Numbered from the stretch's first letter, positions 46,912 to 57,319 are shown. The stretch is DNA of 64,000 nucleotides from Petunia secreta (GCA_029990175.1 JARKIP010000191.1:156440-220439); one strand, 5' to 3'. The notes: generated by a model not told the origin, from the letters alone. A program made the numbers and translations.

Positions 46912-49033
46912 CATAGACCCCGACCTGTTCATTAAATAATAAAAAACATAATAATACCATAGAGGGGGACATAAACCTTACCTCCAACCTAGAAAAGTCT
47001 AAGTCATCTAAGGAGGAGAGATACCACACTAGACTAGAATAGATAAGATTACCTATATACAATCTAGATGCTAGTGAAAAAGGTACTCTCCTATAACAAG
47101 AACTAATGAGACTAATTAGGTGGCATAGCCTAAGAAAATACAGTGAAGGTGTATTGATCTTCACAGGAGCTGTCATTCTAATGTTAGATAGCCCTTGTGA
47201 AGAAGGAACCTTCATAGCAAAAAATGTGAGCAGCAGCAGCATCCTCTGTAAAGTATAGAAGGAACCATAAGCTGGTTGCTTTTTCTTGACTAAAAGGAGC
47301 TCTGGCAAATGATCTTCTATTGGAGTAGCTTCCAGAACTTGATGGTAATGTTTTGACAGCTTAAGAGCACAAAAGAAGAACAGTAAAATTGCACTGTTGA
47401 GACTTAGCAATGATAGGTTGCCCAGCAGGAAGGTAACAGACTCTGGCAGGTGCCTTCTTTGATTAGCAGCAACCAGACAGAAGAGAGAGAGCCCTTTCAC
47501 CTTGATAAAACAGTCTGAACCAGAAGCTTCAATTGGATGGTGCAGAGGAGAGGATTTAATTTGTCCAATTTGATTCCAGGAGACAGAGGGCAAATTCTGA
47601 GAATTTTGTTGGGTAACCCAGTGCACCAGTATATCCGAGATACTACTTTGCCTTGAGTAGGGGGTTATAGCAATGCCCTTCCAGACAAACAACAAGCACA
47701 GCCAAACCTGAGAGCAAAGCCAAAACCTTCCTGTTGTGAGCATAAGTGCCTTACTGCACTCAGTGTACCTAGGTCCTACACTGAGTAATTTGGGACTGTG
47801 GATGTAGTCCCTTCCACCTGCACAGCTGTATGAACAAACAGTTAGAAGAAAAAGGTGGCCAGAAGATATGATTTGCCTGCAGACTGTAAGGCATATCAGA
47901 TATTCTGTCATGAAGTGGTTTTTAATTGACAAGAGGGGTGAGGAATAGGATATTTTGTCCATGGAGTTGAGATTATAAAGTGAAGTAAAAGCCTGCATTT
48001 TGAAAAGTTTGGCATCACCCCCTATGTGTGGGGGTAACTGAAACTTGGAACTGTAATGAGCTGCAGAGCAGTCTCTTGGAAATGCTGAGTTAATAAAGGA
48101 CTCTCCAGGTGCTTTCAAGCTTTTGCATTTAATGCTTTGGACAAGGCAAAGCCTTGACCTTTTGCAGCAGTAGGCACCAGCTTCATGAGAGGGGGTATAA
48201 GGACATTCCTTTAGTGTTGAAATCAGAAACCAGGTCAGCATTTCCCAAGCAGTTCCAGAGAGAAAAGTCAACAGCCAGCTTTCTGAAGATGCTTTAGCTA
48301 TGTACATCCATTTCAGCTGAAGAAGAGTTATCAGGACCAAGATGGTTCTATTAGTCCAAATTTCAGAGCAAGAGGCCTGAGTCTCAGCATATTGATCTAT
48401 GTCCTTCTTTTTCCACCTGTTACAAACCTGCATGAACAAACACTTATTGTAAAAAAGGCCAGACCTTATGAGTGACTTGCATACCCTTAAGTCACCTTTA
48501 AGGTCTGTCAAGAAATGGCTGAAAGCTGAGACCTGTTTTTGGACTAGGATGGGGTGAATTTGGACTCTATTGTAGACTCTTATATGATGTTTGGGTATGC
48601 CTGTAGGTGAGAGAATGTCCCTAGGATATAGAAACACTTTCTTTTCAAAAATAAACAAGGTCCAGATCTGATTATTCCAGAAAATATTAACAGGGAAGTG
48701 GTAGGGAGTGTGAAACACTGAAAAGACTTGTCCAGGCTCCAGCTTGATAACCTGAAGCCTCCCAAAGTTCCTCTTGAGTGCCACCACCTCCTGTTTTGAA
48801 ACAAGAATATCAGATATGAATACAATTTCCAAAAGGACTTTGCCTGGTTGAACTGAGGCCTTCCTTCTCCACCATAGGAAACTGCACCTGAAAAGGGTTA
48901 GACAGACTAGAGCCAGACCTTGGAAAGGGGGAATTACAGTGAATTTCAGTTTGGATTGTGGGGTATTTTGGACTATTGACTTTATCTTTTTGAGATTGAT
49001 CCTGATGAGTGCCTTTTCTGACATAGAGAGCAT
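46907..49033 (-). CDS. Candidate ORF3 of LINE F (708 codons, function unknown)
   Basis: An open frame starting 44 nt after the ORF2 stop, with start MLSMSEKALIRINLKK, and running to near the 3' hairpin. No known domain is recognised. The C-terminal ~90 residues match the B frame (SSQGLSNIRM, PSLYFL, SSLDDLDFSRLEVRFMSPS) and it ends NEQVGVYA exactly as in B. The two repeat modules (48411-48520, 47811-47918) are both read in this frame. The Cys/Trp/Leu-rich composition is odd for a protein. It could be a true third gene, or a stop-poor 3'UTR. Confidence 0.35.
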   Translation of the reverse strand: MLSMSEKALIRINLKKIKSIVQNTPQSKLKFTVIPPFQGLALVCLTLFRCSFLWWRRKASVQPGKVLLEIVFISDILVSKQEVVALKRNFGRLQVIKLEPGQVFSVFHTPYHFPVNIFWNNQIWTLFIFEKKVFLYPRDILSPTGIPKHHIRVYNRVQIHPILVQKQVSAFSHFLTDLKGDLRVCKSLIRSGLFYNKCLFMQVCNRWKKKDIDQYAETQASCSEIWTNRTILVLITLLQLKWMYIAKASSESWLLTFLSGTAWEMLTWFLISTLKECPYTPSHEAGAYCCKRSRLCLVQSIKCKSLKAPGESFINSAFPRDCSAAHYSSKFQLPPHIGGDAKLFKMQAFTSLYNLNSMDKISYSSPLLSIKNHFMTEYLICLTVCRQIISSGHLFLLTVCSYSCAGGRDYIHSPKLLSVGPRYTECSKALMLTTGRFWLCSQVWLCLLFVWKGIAITPYSRQSSISDILVHWVTQQNSQNLPSVSWNQIGQIKSSPLHHPIEASGSDCFIKVKGLSLFCLVAANQRRHLPESVTFLLGNLSLLSLNSAILLFFFCALKLSKHYHQVLEATPIEDHLPELLLVKKKQPAYGSFYTLQRMLLLLTFFAMKVPSSQGLSNIRMTAPVKINTPSLYFLRLCHLISLISSCYRRVPFSLASRLYIGNLIYSSLVWYLSSLDDLDFSRLEVRFMSPSMVLLCFLLFNEQVGVYA
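47811..48520 (-). repeat. 3' region repeat modules of LINE F (two clear copies)
   Basis: Copies lie at 48411-48520 and 47811-47918, with CCACCTG, CTGCA/CTGTA, AACA, GGCCAGA and CTGTCA-GAA landmarks. A weaker third similarity around 48868-48930 (CTCCACC, CTGCA, GCCAGACC) lacks the end of the module. Confidence 0.6.
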
Positions 49034-49076
49034 TGGACTGGGAGGGTTATCTGTAAGCAGAGGAATGAGTCAGAAT

Positions 49077-52000
49077 TCATGGAAGCCTAAGCTTTTTTGT
49101 TTTCTTAATCCTAAGATTAGGCACCCCTTTTTGATCAAGCAACAGCTGACCCTTAATCTTGTTAGGCAGCTCCAAGAAGCTCTGAAAGACTTTAGGGGCA
49201 TTCAAACTATGGCTTAGTTTTGAAAGAGAGTCAGCTACAGTGTTTCCTTCTCTATAACAGTGTGCAAATTTTATATGTTGGAACTGAATAGAGAGTTGCT
49301 GGATTCTTATGATCAGGCCATGTAAGTGCCATGGAGATGTTGAGGTTGCCTTTAACCAGTGAACCATGAGAGAGGAATCAGTTTCCACCAGAACTTTCCT
49401 TTGATTGAGCTGCAAACACAGCTCTAATCCCTGAATAATTCCCTGAGCTTCTGCATAATTATTTGTATTCTGACCAAGGGGGGATGCAAAAGCAGCCAAA
49501 AAGGACCCTGACTGAGTTCTAATGACACCTCCTGCTCCTGCTTTGCCGGGGTTAGTAAGAGCACTACCATCTGTGTTCAGTTTCACATAACCAACTGGAG
49601 GAGCACTCCAAGTAACTACAAAGGCATTTCTGACTTGCTTCAACTGTTCTGCAACACAAACTATCTCCTGAGTGGTCTTTCCCCATTGAATCTCTGGAAA
49701 GGAGGTCAGCATAAGGAGCTTCAGGTCCTCTGATATATTATGGATGGTTCTGATCATAGAGGAGGCCTTATTTCCATACTTTTTGTTACATCTGTTTTTC
49801 CACAAATGCCATGAGATCAAAATGGGCAAGCATTGAACAATAGCCTTGTGAGCTTCATTCTTAGCAGGCTTTAGCCACCAACCCATTAACCTTGCCCTCA
49901 GAGTGCCTTCCTGATGAAGGTCAAACCCCAGGGTATTTGCAAAGTACTCCCAGATCCTACTGGCCAGGGCCCCATTGCTGAATATGTGTTCTGTATTTTC
50001 AGATGAAGGATGAATACAGCAAACACATGTTGATACAATGTTATGACCAAACCTAATGATTCTATCATCTGTTGGCAACTTTTGTCTAAGGGCTTTCCAT
50101 AACAAGAAAGAACTATTGAAAGAAGTTCTCTTGTTCCAGGTGAGTACATCAATGAAAGTAGCAGGTCTTACCTCCCTTATTGCTTGCCATGCAGATCTGC
50201 AAGTGAAGTCTCCTTCTGTAGTCAGAGTCCAGAAGGGTTGATCATTTATGTTAGGCTCATAATGCACCTCTGTTTGCAGGATTCTATTTATTACCCCAAC
50301 AGAGAGATCAGCAGGTAGTTTGCTCCTATCCCACTTTCCATTTGTCCAGAAGCTATTTACCTTTACTTTCCCAAATCTTCTTCCTGGAGCCACCTCTAAA
50401 GCTAGACATCCTGAACCAAGCCAGTTATCCCACCAAAAACTTGACGATCCTGATCTCAATCTCCATCTGATCAAACAGTCAGCTTGCTTCTTATTAGTCA
50501 TTAATCTCTTCCATGCTTGAGAGTTACCAGTATCCCATTTTTTTGACATGATGTGAGATCTCTGGCAATATTTGGCTCTGACAAATTGACCCCACAAGGT
50601 GTCTCTGGTTCTTAATATCCACCATTGCTTATACTCCATTGTTTTGCATATATCCTCTATCTTCCTGAAACCTATTCCCCCTTCAGCAGTGGGAGCAGCT
50701 AAAGAGCCCCAAGAAGCCCAATGATATTTAGTTTTCTCTTCTTTCATGCCCCAGAAGAAATCAGCCATGTACTTCTTCATAAGCTTTAGAGTTGTCTTGG
50801 GAGGGGTGATAGCAGAAATGGTATGAACAGGAAGAGACTGCAACACATACCTAATGAGGGTTGCCCTGCCACCTGGGCTGAGAAGTTTGCCTTGCCATCC
50901 ATTAACTCTGTGCACAATCTTTTCCACCACAGGAGAGAAATAATGGATTCTCTTTCGACCTGTATAAAGAGGGCAGCCTAGGTAGTTGAAAGGCCCCTGC
51001 TTGTGAGAATAACCAGTGATCTCCTCCACCCTGTCTATAGTTGCTTGGAAAGCATGTGGTGTAGTGATGAAGAAGCTTTTGCTTTTGTTGATCAATTGCC
51101 CTGTCTTCCTTTCATAAGTTTCCAGAGTCTTCATCAGCTTTTTTAGGGTCTCTCTGTTACCAGAAGTAAAGATGATAATATCATCAGCAAATGCTAAATG
51201 ATTTATCCTAGGTCCTCTCCTTTCCATGTAGTAACCTCTATACTCTGGATCATTATGAAGTTCATTGAGCTTTCTGGACAAGAACTCAGCCCCTAGAACA
51301 AAAAGGGCAGGGGCCAGGGGGTCTCCTTGTTTGAGTCCTCTGGTTGAACTGAAGAAACCATGTCTTATGCCATTGATGATGACTGAGTAGCAGTTATTAT
51401 CAAGAGTCCTGAATACCATATCCACAAACGGCTCACAAAACCCCATTCTCCTAAGAACACTGCAAATAAAGAACCATGATACCCTATCATAGGCCTTTGC
51501 CATGTCCAGTTTGAGAGCTACATTACCCCCTATATTAGGCTTCTTAATGTCAGCAATAAGCTCCTGAGCTAGCATGATATTTTCAGAGATAGACCTTCCT
51601 TGGATAAACCCGGACTGGTTAGGAGATATGATCCTAGGGAGGATAGTTGCTAACCTTCTACACAACAGCTTGGAGATAATTTTGTTGGTGAAGTTGCTGA
51701 GGCTAATAGGTCTTAGCTCAGCCAACTGTGTTGGGAATTGGACTTTGGGCAGTAGTACCAAGCAGGCATGTGTGAAAAATTTTGGAATCTTGCTACCACA
51801 GAAGAAGGCTTGTAGCATTTTTACAATGTCATCTTGAATTATCTCCCAGCATTGCTGAAAGAATGTTCCATTTAACCCATCTGGCCCTGCAGAACTATGA
51901 GGGTTCATGGAAAAAACTATCTCCTTGACTTCTTTTGCTTCTGGCATTGCAGTAAGGATTTCATTATCAGCCTCTGTGATCTCTGTAGGGATGCATTGCA

Positions 52001-53240
52001 GGTCTTCTTCATTGAATGTTTCATTGCCCCTTGTAAACAGTTTCTCATAGAAAGAGCATGCTTCAGCAGCAATGGCCTCATCTCCCTCTATCCACTCATT
52101 TCTCTCATTTTTTATCTTATGGAGGAATAACCTTCTCCTTCTCCCCCTCATGATGCTATGAAAGTATTTAGTGTTAGCATCACCTTCTCTAAACCATTGT
52201 AAGTGTGCTTTCTGTTTCAGAACAGACTGTTCCATCTTCATGTAATGGATGTATTCTGCTTTCAGTTTGTGAAACTGGACTCTGTTGCTTTCTGAATTTT
52301 CTTCCATTAGCTGTTGCTCAGCTTTCTCAAGTTGCTCTTCAGATGTTTTGGCTTGCTGATGTATGTCTCCAAATTGCTCCCTTGACCACTTGCTCAGGAT
52401 GCTTGTCAGGTTTTTAATTTTCTGTTGCACCACCCAGAAAGGATTGCCTCTGATTTGTATACTCCAAGCTTGATGGACTACCTCTTTGAATCCAGAATGT
52501 GTGGCCCAAAAGTCAAGGAATTTAAAGTACCTTGTTTTACTATCTTCCCTAACCTTCATGGTAAGCAGCATTGGGCAGTGGTCTGAACCCACAGAGGACA
52601 GATTGGCCACTGTTGTCATAGGGCACTTGTCCAGCCAGGCATCATTAACCAAGGCCCTATCTAACCTTTTCCAGACTCTTTTTTGCATGCACCTCCCATT
52701 AGACCAGGTATACTTGGCTCCTGAGTACCCAAGGTCAGTGAGGTGACACTCCTCTATAACCTGCAGAAACTCAAAGCTTTTCTGAATTTGGTAAGGCAAG
52801 CCTCCAAGTTTCTCTTCAATAGTAGTGATGACATTGAAATCTCCTGCAATGCACCATGGTTTCTCTTCATCACTAAGACTTCTTAATTTGTCCCACAGAG
52901 ATACTCTCAGTTGAGCTCTACACTTAGCATAAACTATGGTTAACCAGCATATTTCTAAAAACTCCACATGTTGTATCTCTATTGTTACTTGCTGTTCATC
53001 AGAAGCTATAATCTTGACATTGAAGTCTGAATCCCAAAACAACCAAATTTTACTATTTGAGTTTGCCCATGCTCCAGACATTCCCACTAGCATTTTGAAA
53101 TTCTGAAGATGACTCTTGTCAAGGAAAGGCTCCAAGACTGCTATGAAAGACAGTCTATGAAGTTTTTTGAGAGTTTTGATTCTTTCAATTGCCCCCAGGG
53201 TTCTAATTCCCCTAGTATTCCATATCAATGCACTGATCAT
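49077..53240 (-). CDS. ORF2 of LINE F: APE endonuclease, reverse transcriptase, RNase H
   Basis: 1,387 aa, intact. It starts MISALIWNTRGIRT, like copy A. The endonuclease motifs LEPFLD, AGDFN and SVGSDH are present. The RT has KLDMAKAYDRVSW and LAFADD (LSFADD in B-E). The Cys-rich segment has CVCC and HIFS rather than HVFC, so one Cys of that segment is replaced by Ser, as in G (HVFS). The RNase H acids (NTDGSA, AEAQG, ETDSS, VADSL) are present. It is coupled to ORF1 by ATGA. Confidence 0.95.
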   Translation of the reverse strand: MISALIWNTRGIRTLGAIERIKTLKKLHRLSFIAVLEPFLDKSHLQNFKMLVGMSGAWANSNSKIWLFWDSDFNVKIIASDEQQVTIEIQHVEFLEICWLTIVYAKCRAQLRVSLWDKLRSLSDEEKPWCIAGDFNVITTIEEKLGGLPYQIQKSFEFLQVIEECHLTDLGYSGAKYTWSNGRCMQKRVWKRLDRALVNDAWLDKCPMTTVANLSSVGSDHCPMLLTMKVREDSKTRYFKFLDFWATHSGFKEVVHQAWSIQIRGNPFWVVQQKIKNLTSILSKWSREQFGDIHQQAKTSEEQLEKAEQQLMEENSESNRVQFHKLKAEYIHYMKMEQSVLKQKAHLQWFREGDANTKYFHSIMRGRRRRLFLHKIKNERNEWIEGDEAIAAEACSFYEKLFTRGNETFNEEDLQCIPTEITEADNEILTAMPEAKEVKEIVFSMNPHSSAGPDGLNGTFFQQCWEIIQDDIVKMLQAFFCGSKIPKFFTHACLVLLPKVQFPTQLAELRPISLSNFTNKIISKLLCRRLATILPRIISPNQSGFIQGRSISENIMLAQELIADIKKPNIGGNVALKLDMAKAYDRVSWFFICSVLRRMGFCEPFVDMVFRTLDNNCYSVIINGIRHGFFSSTRGLKQGDPLAPALFVLGAEFLSRKLNELHNDPEYRGYYMERRGPRINHLAFADDIIIFTSGNRETLKKLMKTLETYERKTGQLINKSKSFFITTPHAFQATIDRVEEITGYSHKQGPFNYLGCPLYTGRKRIHYFSPVVEKIVHRVNGWQGKLLSPGGRATLIRYVLQSLPVHTISAITPPKTTLKLMKKYMADFFWGMKEEKTKYHWASWGSLAAPTAEGGIGFRKIEDICKTMEYKQWWILRTRDTLWGQFVRAKYCQRSHIMSKKWDTGNSQAWKRLMTNKKQADCLIRWRLRSGSSSFWWDNWLGSGCLALEVAPGRRFGKVKVNSFWTNGKWDRSKLPADLSVGVINRILQTEVHYEPNINDQPFWTLTTEGDFTCRSAWQAIREVRPATFIDVLTWNKRTSFNSSFLLWKALRQKLPTDDRIIRFGHNIVSTCVCCIHPSSENTEHIFSNGALASRIWEYFANTLGFDLHQEGTLRARLMGWWLKPAKNEAHKAIVQCLPILISWHLWKNRCNKKYGNKASSMIRTIHNISEDLKLLMLTSFPEIQWGKTTQEIVCVAEQLKQVRNAFVVTWSAPPVGYVKLNTDGSALTNPGKAGAGGVIRTQSGSFLAAFASPLGQNTNNYAEAQGIIQGLELCLQLNQRKVLVETDSSLMVHWLKATSTSPWHLHGLIIRIQQLSIQFQHIKFAHCYREGNTVADSLSKLSHSLNAPKVFQSFLELPNKIKGQLLLDQKGVPNLRIKKTKKLRLP

Positions 53241-56200
53241 GGAAGGGCTTGAAGTTGTTCTGGCTTGGATTTCCTCCTAGTGACTCTAGGAGAAATTTTA
53301 TAACTCTGTCTTGGTGAAAGACCTTGTTGATCTATAAGGTCTTGAATGTCTTCAGTGACTGGCTGATCTAAAGCTTCATGCTGAGGTCCAAATGCTTGAA
53401 TGAGCTGATTCACATGTTCTGTATCTTCCTCAGATTCTGACAAATCAAATGTGGCATTTTCATCCTCTGATTGAATAACTCTGTAGTCATCTTCCTGAGT
53501 ATTTGCCTGACTGAATTCTAAAACCTGCTTATTGATAGCACACTGCTTAATTTCTTCTGCCTGTAGGATAGAGTCATGGAGTTCCCTAAGGCCTAGGTGG
53601 TCATCAACATCTTCTTCTTCTGAATTATCCTGGTCCTGATCATCAGATGCATTCATGTGAGTTTGAAGAGGCTCCTCACAGAAAGGTTCTACAGAAACCA
53701 TATTTTTAGAATGGGGGTAGGGTGACTGTTCTGGTTGTGGTTTTTTTGTAGTTGCTCTAACTTTCTTTTGGTTTAATTTTTTGGACTTTCTGGATCTTGA
53801 TTTTGTAACTTGCTCAAGTGCCACAGCTTTTCCTTTGTTTTTCCTAACCAGAGGAGTGACCTCTGCATTGTCTGAACTTGGTTCACCATTTTGATTGGTT
53901 GCCTTGTCTCCTGCTACCTCTGTACCCTCTGCTTCAACTTGCTTGCCCTGCTCCTTTGTCTGTTTGCTAGTTCCAACCTGTCCCTTCCCAGAAGCTTCAC
54001 CATGCTTACTGTGAAGGGCCTCCTCAACATTCAATTCTTCTTGCTCTCCCCCCTTACCTTCCTGGTTTGATTCAAAGTGAGAAACATCTGTTCTTGTCCA
54101 AGTGAAGGGAACATAATCATCTGCTATTGGCTTTCCTGTTTGTTGTGCTCTATGATATTGAGTGGCTTGATTGTTGCTTTGATTCCCCATTCTTCTTCTT
54201 TGTTGAGAAGTTTCCAAAGGTCCTTCCTGCTGTGTTATAGGTCTTGAACTGGGCCCTGGTATTTCAGCTTGATGGTGTTGCACATACTGGGGCTGCTGAG
54301 ATTTCTGTTGGAATTTCACACCTGGTTTGACTGCACTAGACTGCTGTCCTGTTAGTTGCCCTTGCCTAGCTGGTTGAGATCTGTTCTGGTCTTTGAATGG
54401 CCCCTTAGTACTTTTTCTTTTCTGCACCTGTTGCCATTGATCGTTTGGTTGTTGTGACTGTTGAAAATTATGAGGTACTTCCCTGCTATCATTTCTGAAA
54501 TCTGGAGCATTCTGCTGTGTAGCTTGGTGATTCCTGGAGGCCAGTTCATAGTCTTCAATATGAGTCATGCCTGTGTTATTCAAATATCCCTGAGTCTCCT
54601 GTTTTTCTCTAAGAGCCTTGTATTCATCATCCTTCTGCTTCCTTTTGCAAATGTTCTGAGGGTGCCCTTGATGCTTACAGTATTGACAATATTCAGGAAC
54701 ATTTTCAAACTGAAGCTCTTGCCAGTATCCATCTCCAAAAACATCCTTTTCTTCATGAGGAAAACCAACCCAGATATGTGGAGGCCTGGGCTTAGTAATG
54801 TCAATCTCTACCTTGACCTTTGCCACACTACCTCTAGTCCTTTGAGCTGAAGCTGCATCAAAGAAAAGAACCCTCCCTATTGGTTCCAGAAGCTGGGTGA
54901 CAAATTCCATGTTGAAACAATGCCATGGTAGCTGTGGGAGTTCCACCCAAACAGGAGACAAAGTAGTTTCTTCCTCTGGTTTGAAAGTAGGGGTCCAAGT
55001 GAATAACCTGACAGCCCTTCCTTCAATATATATCTTCTCCTTATGCCAAACTGTGGCATGATCTTCCTCATTATCTAAATCAATATAGATATGAGTAGGA
55101 TTTCTATGTGTCACTCTGCAAGTTCCTTTTATCTGAAGCTGAGAGGTTAAGCTTTTCCTGATAACTTCCATCTTAGGCATAACACTAGAGAACTTGCCTA
55201 TTATGGTGTATCTGCATTTTCTAGCCATTTTGACCATGAAGTCATCTCTTTTAAACAGAATAGCTGGAAGTCCCTGTTTTGTAGTGATTATAGGTGGCAT
55301 CAGACCAAGTTTGGGTTCCTCTGTTGGGGCTTTGTTCCTTAGAATGTTGGCATATTGAGGAGTAACTGTAGGAACAGGGGGTGGTAACACAGAGTTGTTT
55401 GGTTCCTTTTCTGATACATTTAGAAGGCTAGGCTTCAATATGGGAACAATTCTGTTTGTCTGATTAGCAGGAGCATTTGTTTGCCTAGATGACTGACCTC
55501 TTTCAAAATTGGAGGACACTTTTGGAAAGGTCAATCTGCCAAATACTGAGGGTTTGGCCTGATGCAGAGTAGGGAGTTGACTTTGGTTGTGGCCATTTCT
55601 TTCCTTCCCCTGAGTTTCACTCAATGGTTTTAGGGTCAAATCCCCCAGAGTCTCATTAGCTTCAGGTCTGCTATCATTTTCAGGCTCTTTGGGTTCACTT
55701 AGATCAGTTAATTGCACATTTAAATTGACACTAGTGTTCCCAGGGCTTAGGAGGATCCCTTGATTAGATGGGATGGTAGCAGAGCCAACTGAAACTATTT
55801 CTGGCAATTCAGGCAATGGAACAGTAACTGGAGCTTCAGCTTGACCTTTGGGGTCTTTGAAGCAAAAACTTGTTAAGACTTTAGGATTCAGAGGGTCCTT
55901 GACAGCCTCTTGAAACATTTTTTCAGTCCCTGTGTTTCCAAACTGCTGGGGACCTTCAGCTGGACTAGGATAAAGGTGCAGTGGGGATTTAGCTATGATC
56001 TGATCAAAGGATAGAGCATTATGATGAATTACCTCCCTTTGAGAGCCACTTGTATCAGTCTGAAGTTGCTGAGATTGATTTTGTCCTTCCTGGTTGCCTG
56101 AAGTTAAAACTCCGGTGGTCTGAAGTTGAGAAGACCTAATTCCCAAATTAAATTCTGATGAAGCCATGGGAATTGGGCCTTTTGTGACAGGGGGTTGCAG

Positions 56201-56746
56201 CTGGGAATTGTCCTCATTTTTCCGTTCACTCTGATCAAAACCAGCCGTCGGAGCTCTCTGAGAAATGGCCTGAAGTTCACCGGAAAAATTTCCACCGGCC
56301 AAATGTTCTGAATTTTGTTGGAGAGGTGCATCTGATGATGGACAACATTCCCCAATGGTTGGGTTGTGAGAAAAATTGCCGGGGATGGCCTGAAACTGAA
56401 GGCGACTGTTGGGCGATTTCTGGGCGATTCTCACAGAATTGATTTCTTCTGATCTTTGATTTGGCAAGATAAAAACTTCTGAATTTTGGAGAGGAGATGG
56501 ATTGATAGGTGCCAAATCTTCTCCAAGTGGCGTCTTAGCTTGAATCATTCCAGATTCAAAGAGGGAAATGATTTCCCGTAAGCGCGTGATCTCGAGTGTG
56601 GTGACCTCCACACTTTGATTCGAAATTGTGGTCACCACGGGTTGAATTGAGGGATTCTGTTCGGTGGAGATGTGTGTAGGGGGGTGATCTATCTTCTTCG
56701 ACTGGTCCGGAGGCGGTTGGGGGTCGGGTGGCGCGTGTGGCGCCAT
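53237..56746 (-). CDS. ORF1 protein of LINE F
   Basis: 1,169 aa, the longest ORF1 here. It starts MAPHAPPDPQPPPDQS. The extra length lies in the N-terminal low-complexity half. The DUF4283-like core begins LPAILFKRDDF. The zinc knuckle YCQYCKHQGHPQNICKR is near residue 683. The C-terminal part shares with copy A the block SPYPHSKNMVSVEPFCEE, absent from B-E, then an acidic stretch and the tail LSPRQSYKISPRVTRRKSK. It overlaps ORF2 by 4 nt. Confidence 0.94.
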   Translation of the reverse strand: MAPHAPPDPQPPPDQSKKIDHPPTHISTEQNPSIQPVVTTISNQSVEVTTLEITRLREIISLFESGMIQAKTPLGEDLAPINPSPLQNSEVFILPNQRSEEINSVRIAQKSPNSRLQFQAIPGNFSHNPTIGECCPSSDAPLQQNSEHLAGGNFSGELQAISQRAPTAGFDQSERKNEDNSQLQPPVTKGPIPMASSEFNLGIRSSQLQTTGVLTSGNQEGQNQSQQLQTDTSGSQREVIHHNALSFDQIIAKSPLHLYPSPAEGPQQFGNTGTEKMFQEAVKDPLNPKVLTSFCFKDPKGQAEAPVTVPLPELPEIVSVGSATIPSNQGILLSPGNTSVNLNVQLTDLSEPKEPENDSRPEANETLGDLTLKPLSETQGKERNGHNQSQLPTLHQAKPSVFGRLTFPKVSSNFERGQSSRQTNAPANQTNRIVPILKPSLLNVSEKEPNNSVLPPPVPTVTPQYANILRNKAPTEEPKLGLMPPIITTKQGLPAILFKRDDFMVKMARKCRYTIIGKFSSVMPKMEVIRKSLTSQLQIKGTCRVTHRNPTHIYIDLDNEEDHATVWHKEKIYIEGRAVRLFTWTPTFKPEEETTLSPVWVELPQLPWHCFNMEFVTQLLEPIGRVLFFDAASAQRTRGSVAKVKVEIDITKPRPPHIWVGFPHEEKDVFGDGYWQELQFENVPEYCQYCKHQGHPQNICKRKQKDDEYKALREKQETQGYLNNTGMTHIEDYELASRNHQATQQNAPDFRNDSREVPHNFQQSQQPNDQWQQVQKRKSTKGPFKDQNRSQPARQGQLTGQQSSAVKPGVKFQQKSQQPQYVQHHQAEIPGPSSRPITQQEGPLETSQQRRRMGNQSNNQATQYHRAQQTGKPIADDYVPFTWTRTDVSHFESNQEGKGGEQEELNVEEALHSKHGEASGKGQVGTSKQTKEQGKQVEAEGTEVAGDKATNQNGEPSSDNAEVTPLVRKNKGKAVALEQVTKSRSRKSKKLNQKKVRATTKKPQPEQSPYPHSKNMVSVEPFCEEPLQTHMNASDDQDQDNSEEEDVDDHLGLRELHDSILQAEEIKQCAINKQVLEFSQANTQEDDYRVIQSEDENATFDLSESEEDTEHVNQLIQAFGPQHEALDQPVTEDIQDLIDQQGLSPRQSYKISPRVTRRKSKPEQLQALP

Positions 56747-56831
56747 GGAGCTGAATTTCGCCTATTTCGGGCGCGTGTAGGCGCGTTCCAATTTGAAAAA
56801 ATTAATTTCGGGGAGTGGTGTGTGAATGGGG
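56747..56831 (-). promoter_or_regulatory. 5'UTR / likely promoter region of LINE F
   Basis: 85 nt, nearly identical to copy A, with GGGCGCGTGTAGGCGCG boxes (+ strand) and the end GTGTGAATGGGG. It has one G more than A at the junction. Promoter role is inferred. Confidence 0.6.
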
Positions 56832-57319
56832 TTTAGGGTTTAGGGTTTAGGGTTTAGGGTTTAGGGTTTAGGGTTTAGGGTTTAGGGTTTAGGGTTTAGG
56901 GTTTAGGGTTTAGGGTTTAGGGTTTAGGGTTTAGGGTTTAGGGTTTAGGGTTTAGGGTTTAGGGTTTAGGGTTTAGGGTTTAGGGTTTAGGGTTTAGGGT
57001 TTAGGGTTTAGGGTTTAGGGTTTAGGGTTTAGGGTTTAGGGTTTAGGGTTTAGGGTTTAGGGTTTAGGGTTTAGGGTTTAGGGTTTAGGGTTTAGGGTTT
57101 AGGGTTTAGGGTTTAGGGTTTAGGGTTTAGGGTTTAGGGTTTAGGGTTTAGGGTTTAGGGTTTAGGGTTTAGGGTTTAGGGTTTAGGGTTTAGGGTTTAG
57201 GGTTTAGGGTTTAGGGTTTAGGGTTTAGGGTTTAGGGTTTAGGGTTTAGGGTTTAGGGTTTAGGGTTTAGGGTTTAGGGTTTAGGGTTTAGGGTTTAGGG
57301 TTTAGGGTTTAGGGTTTAG

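Larger units (their letters stand above)
46817..56831 (-). mobile_element. LINE copy F, full length, both main ORFs intact
   Basis: A complete element of 10,015 nt with an A25 tail, belonging to the same subfamily as copy A. ORF1, ORF2 and the long 3' frame are all open. It could be autonomous. Confidence 0.95.
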
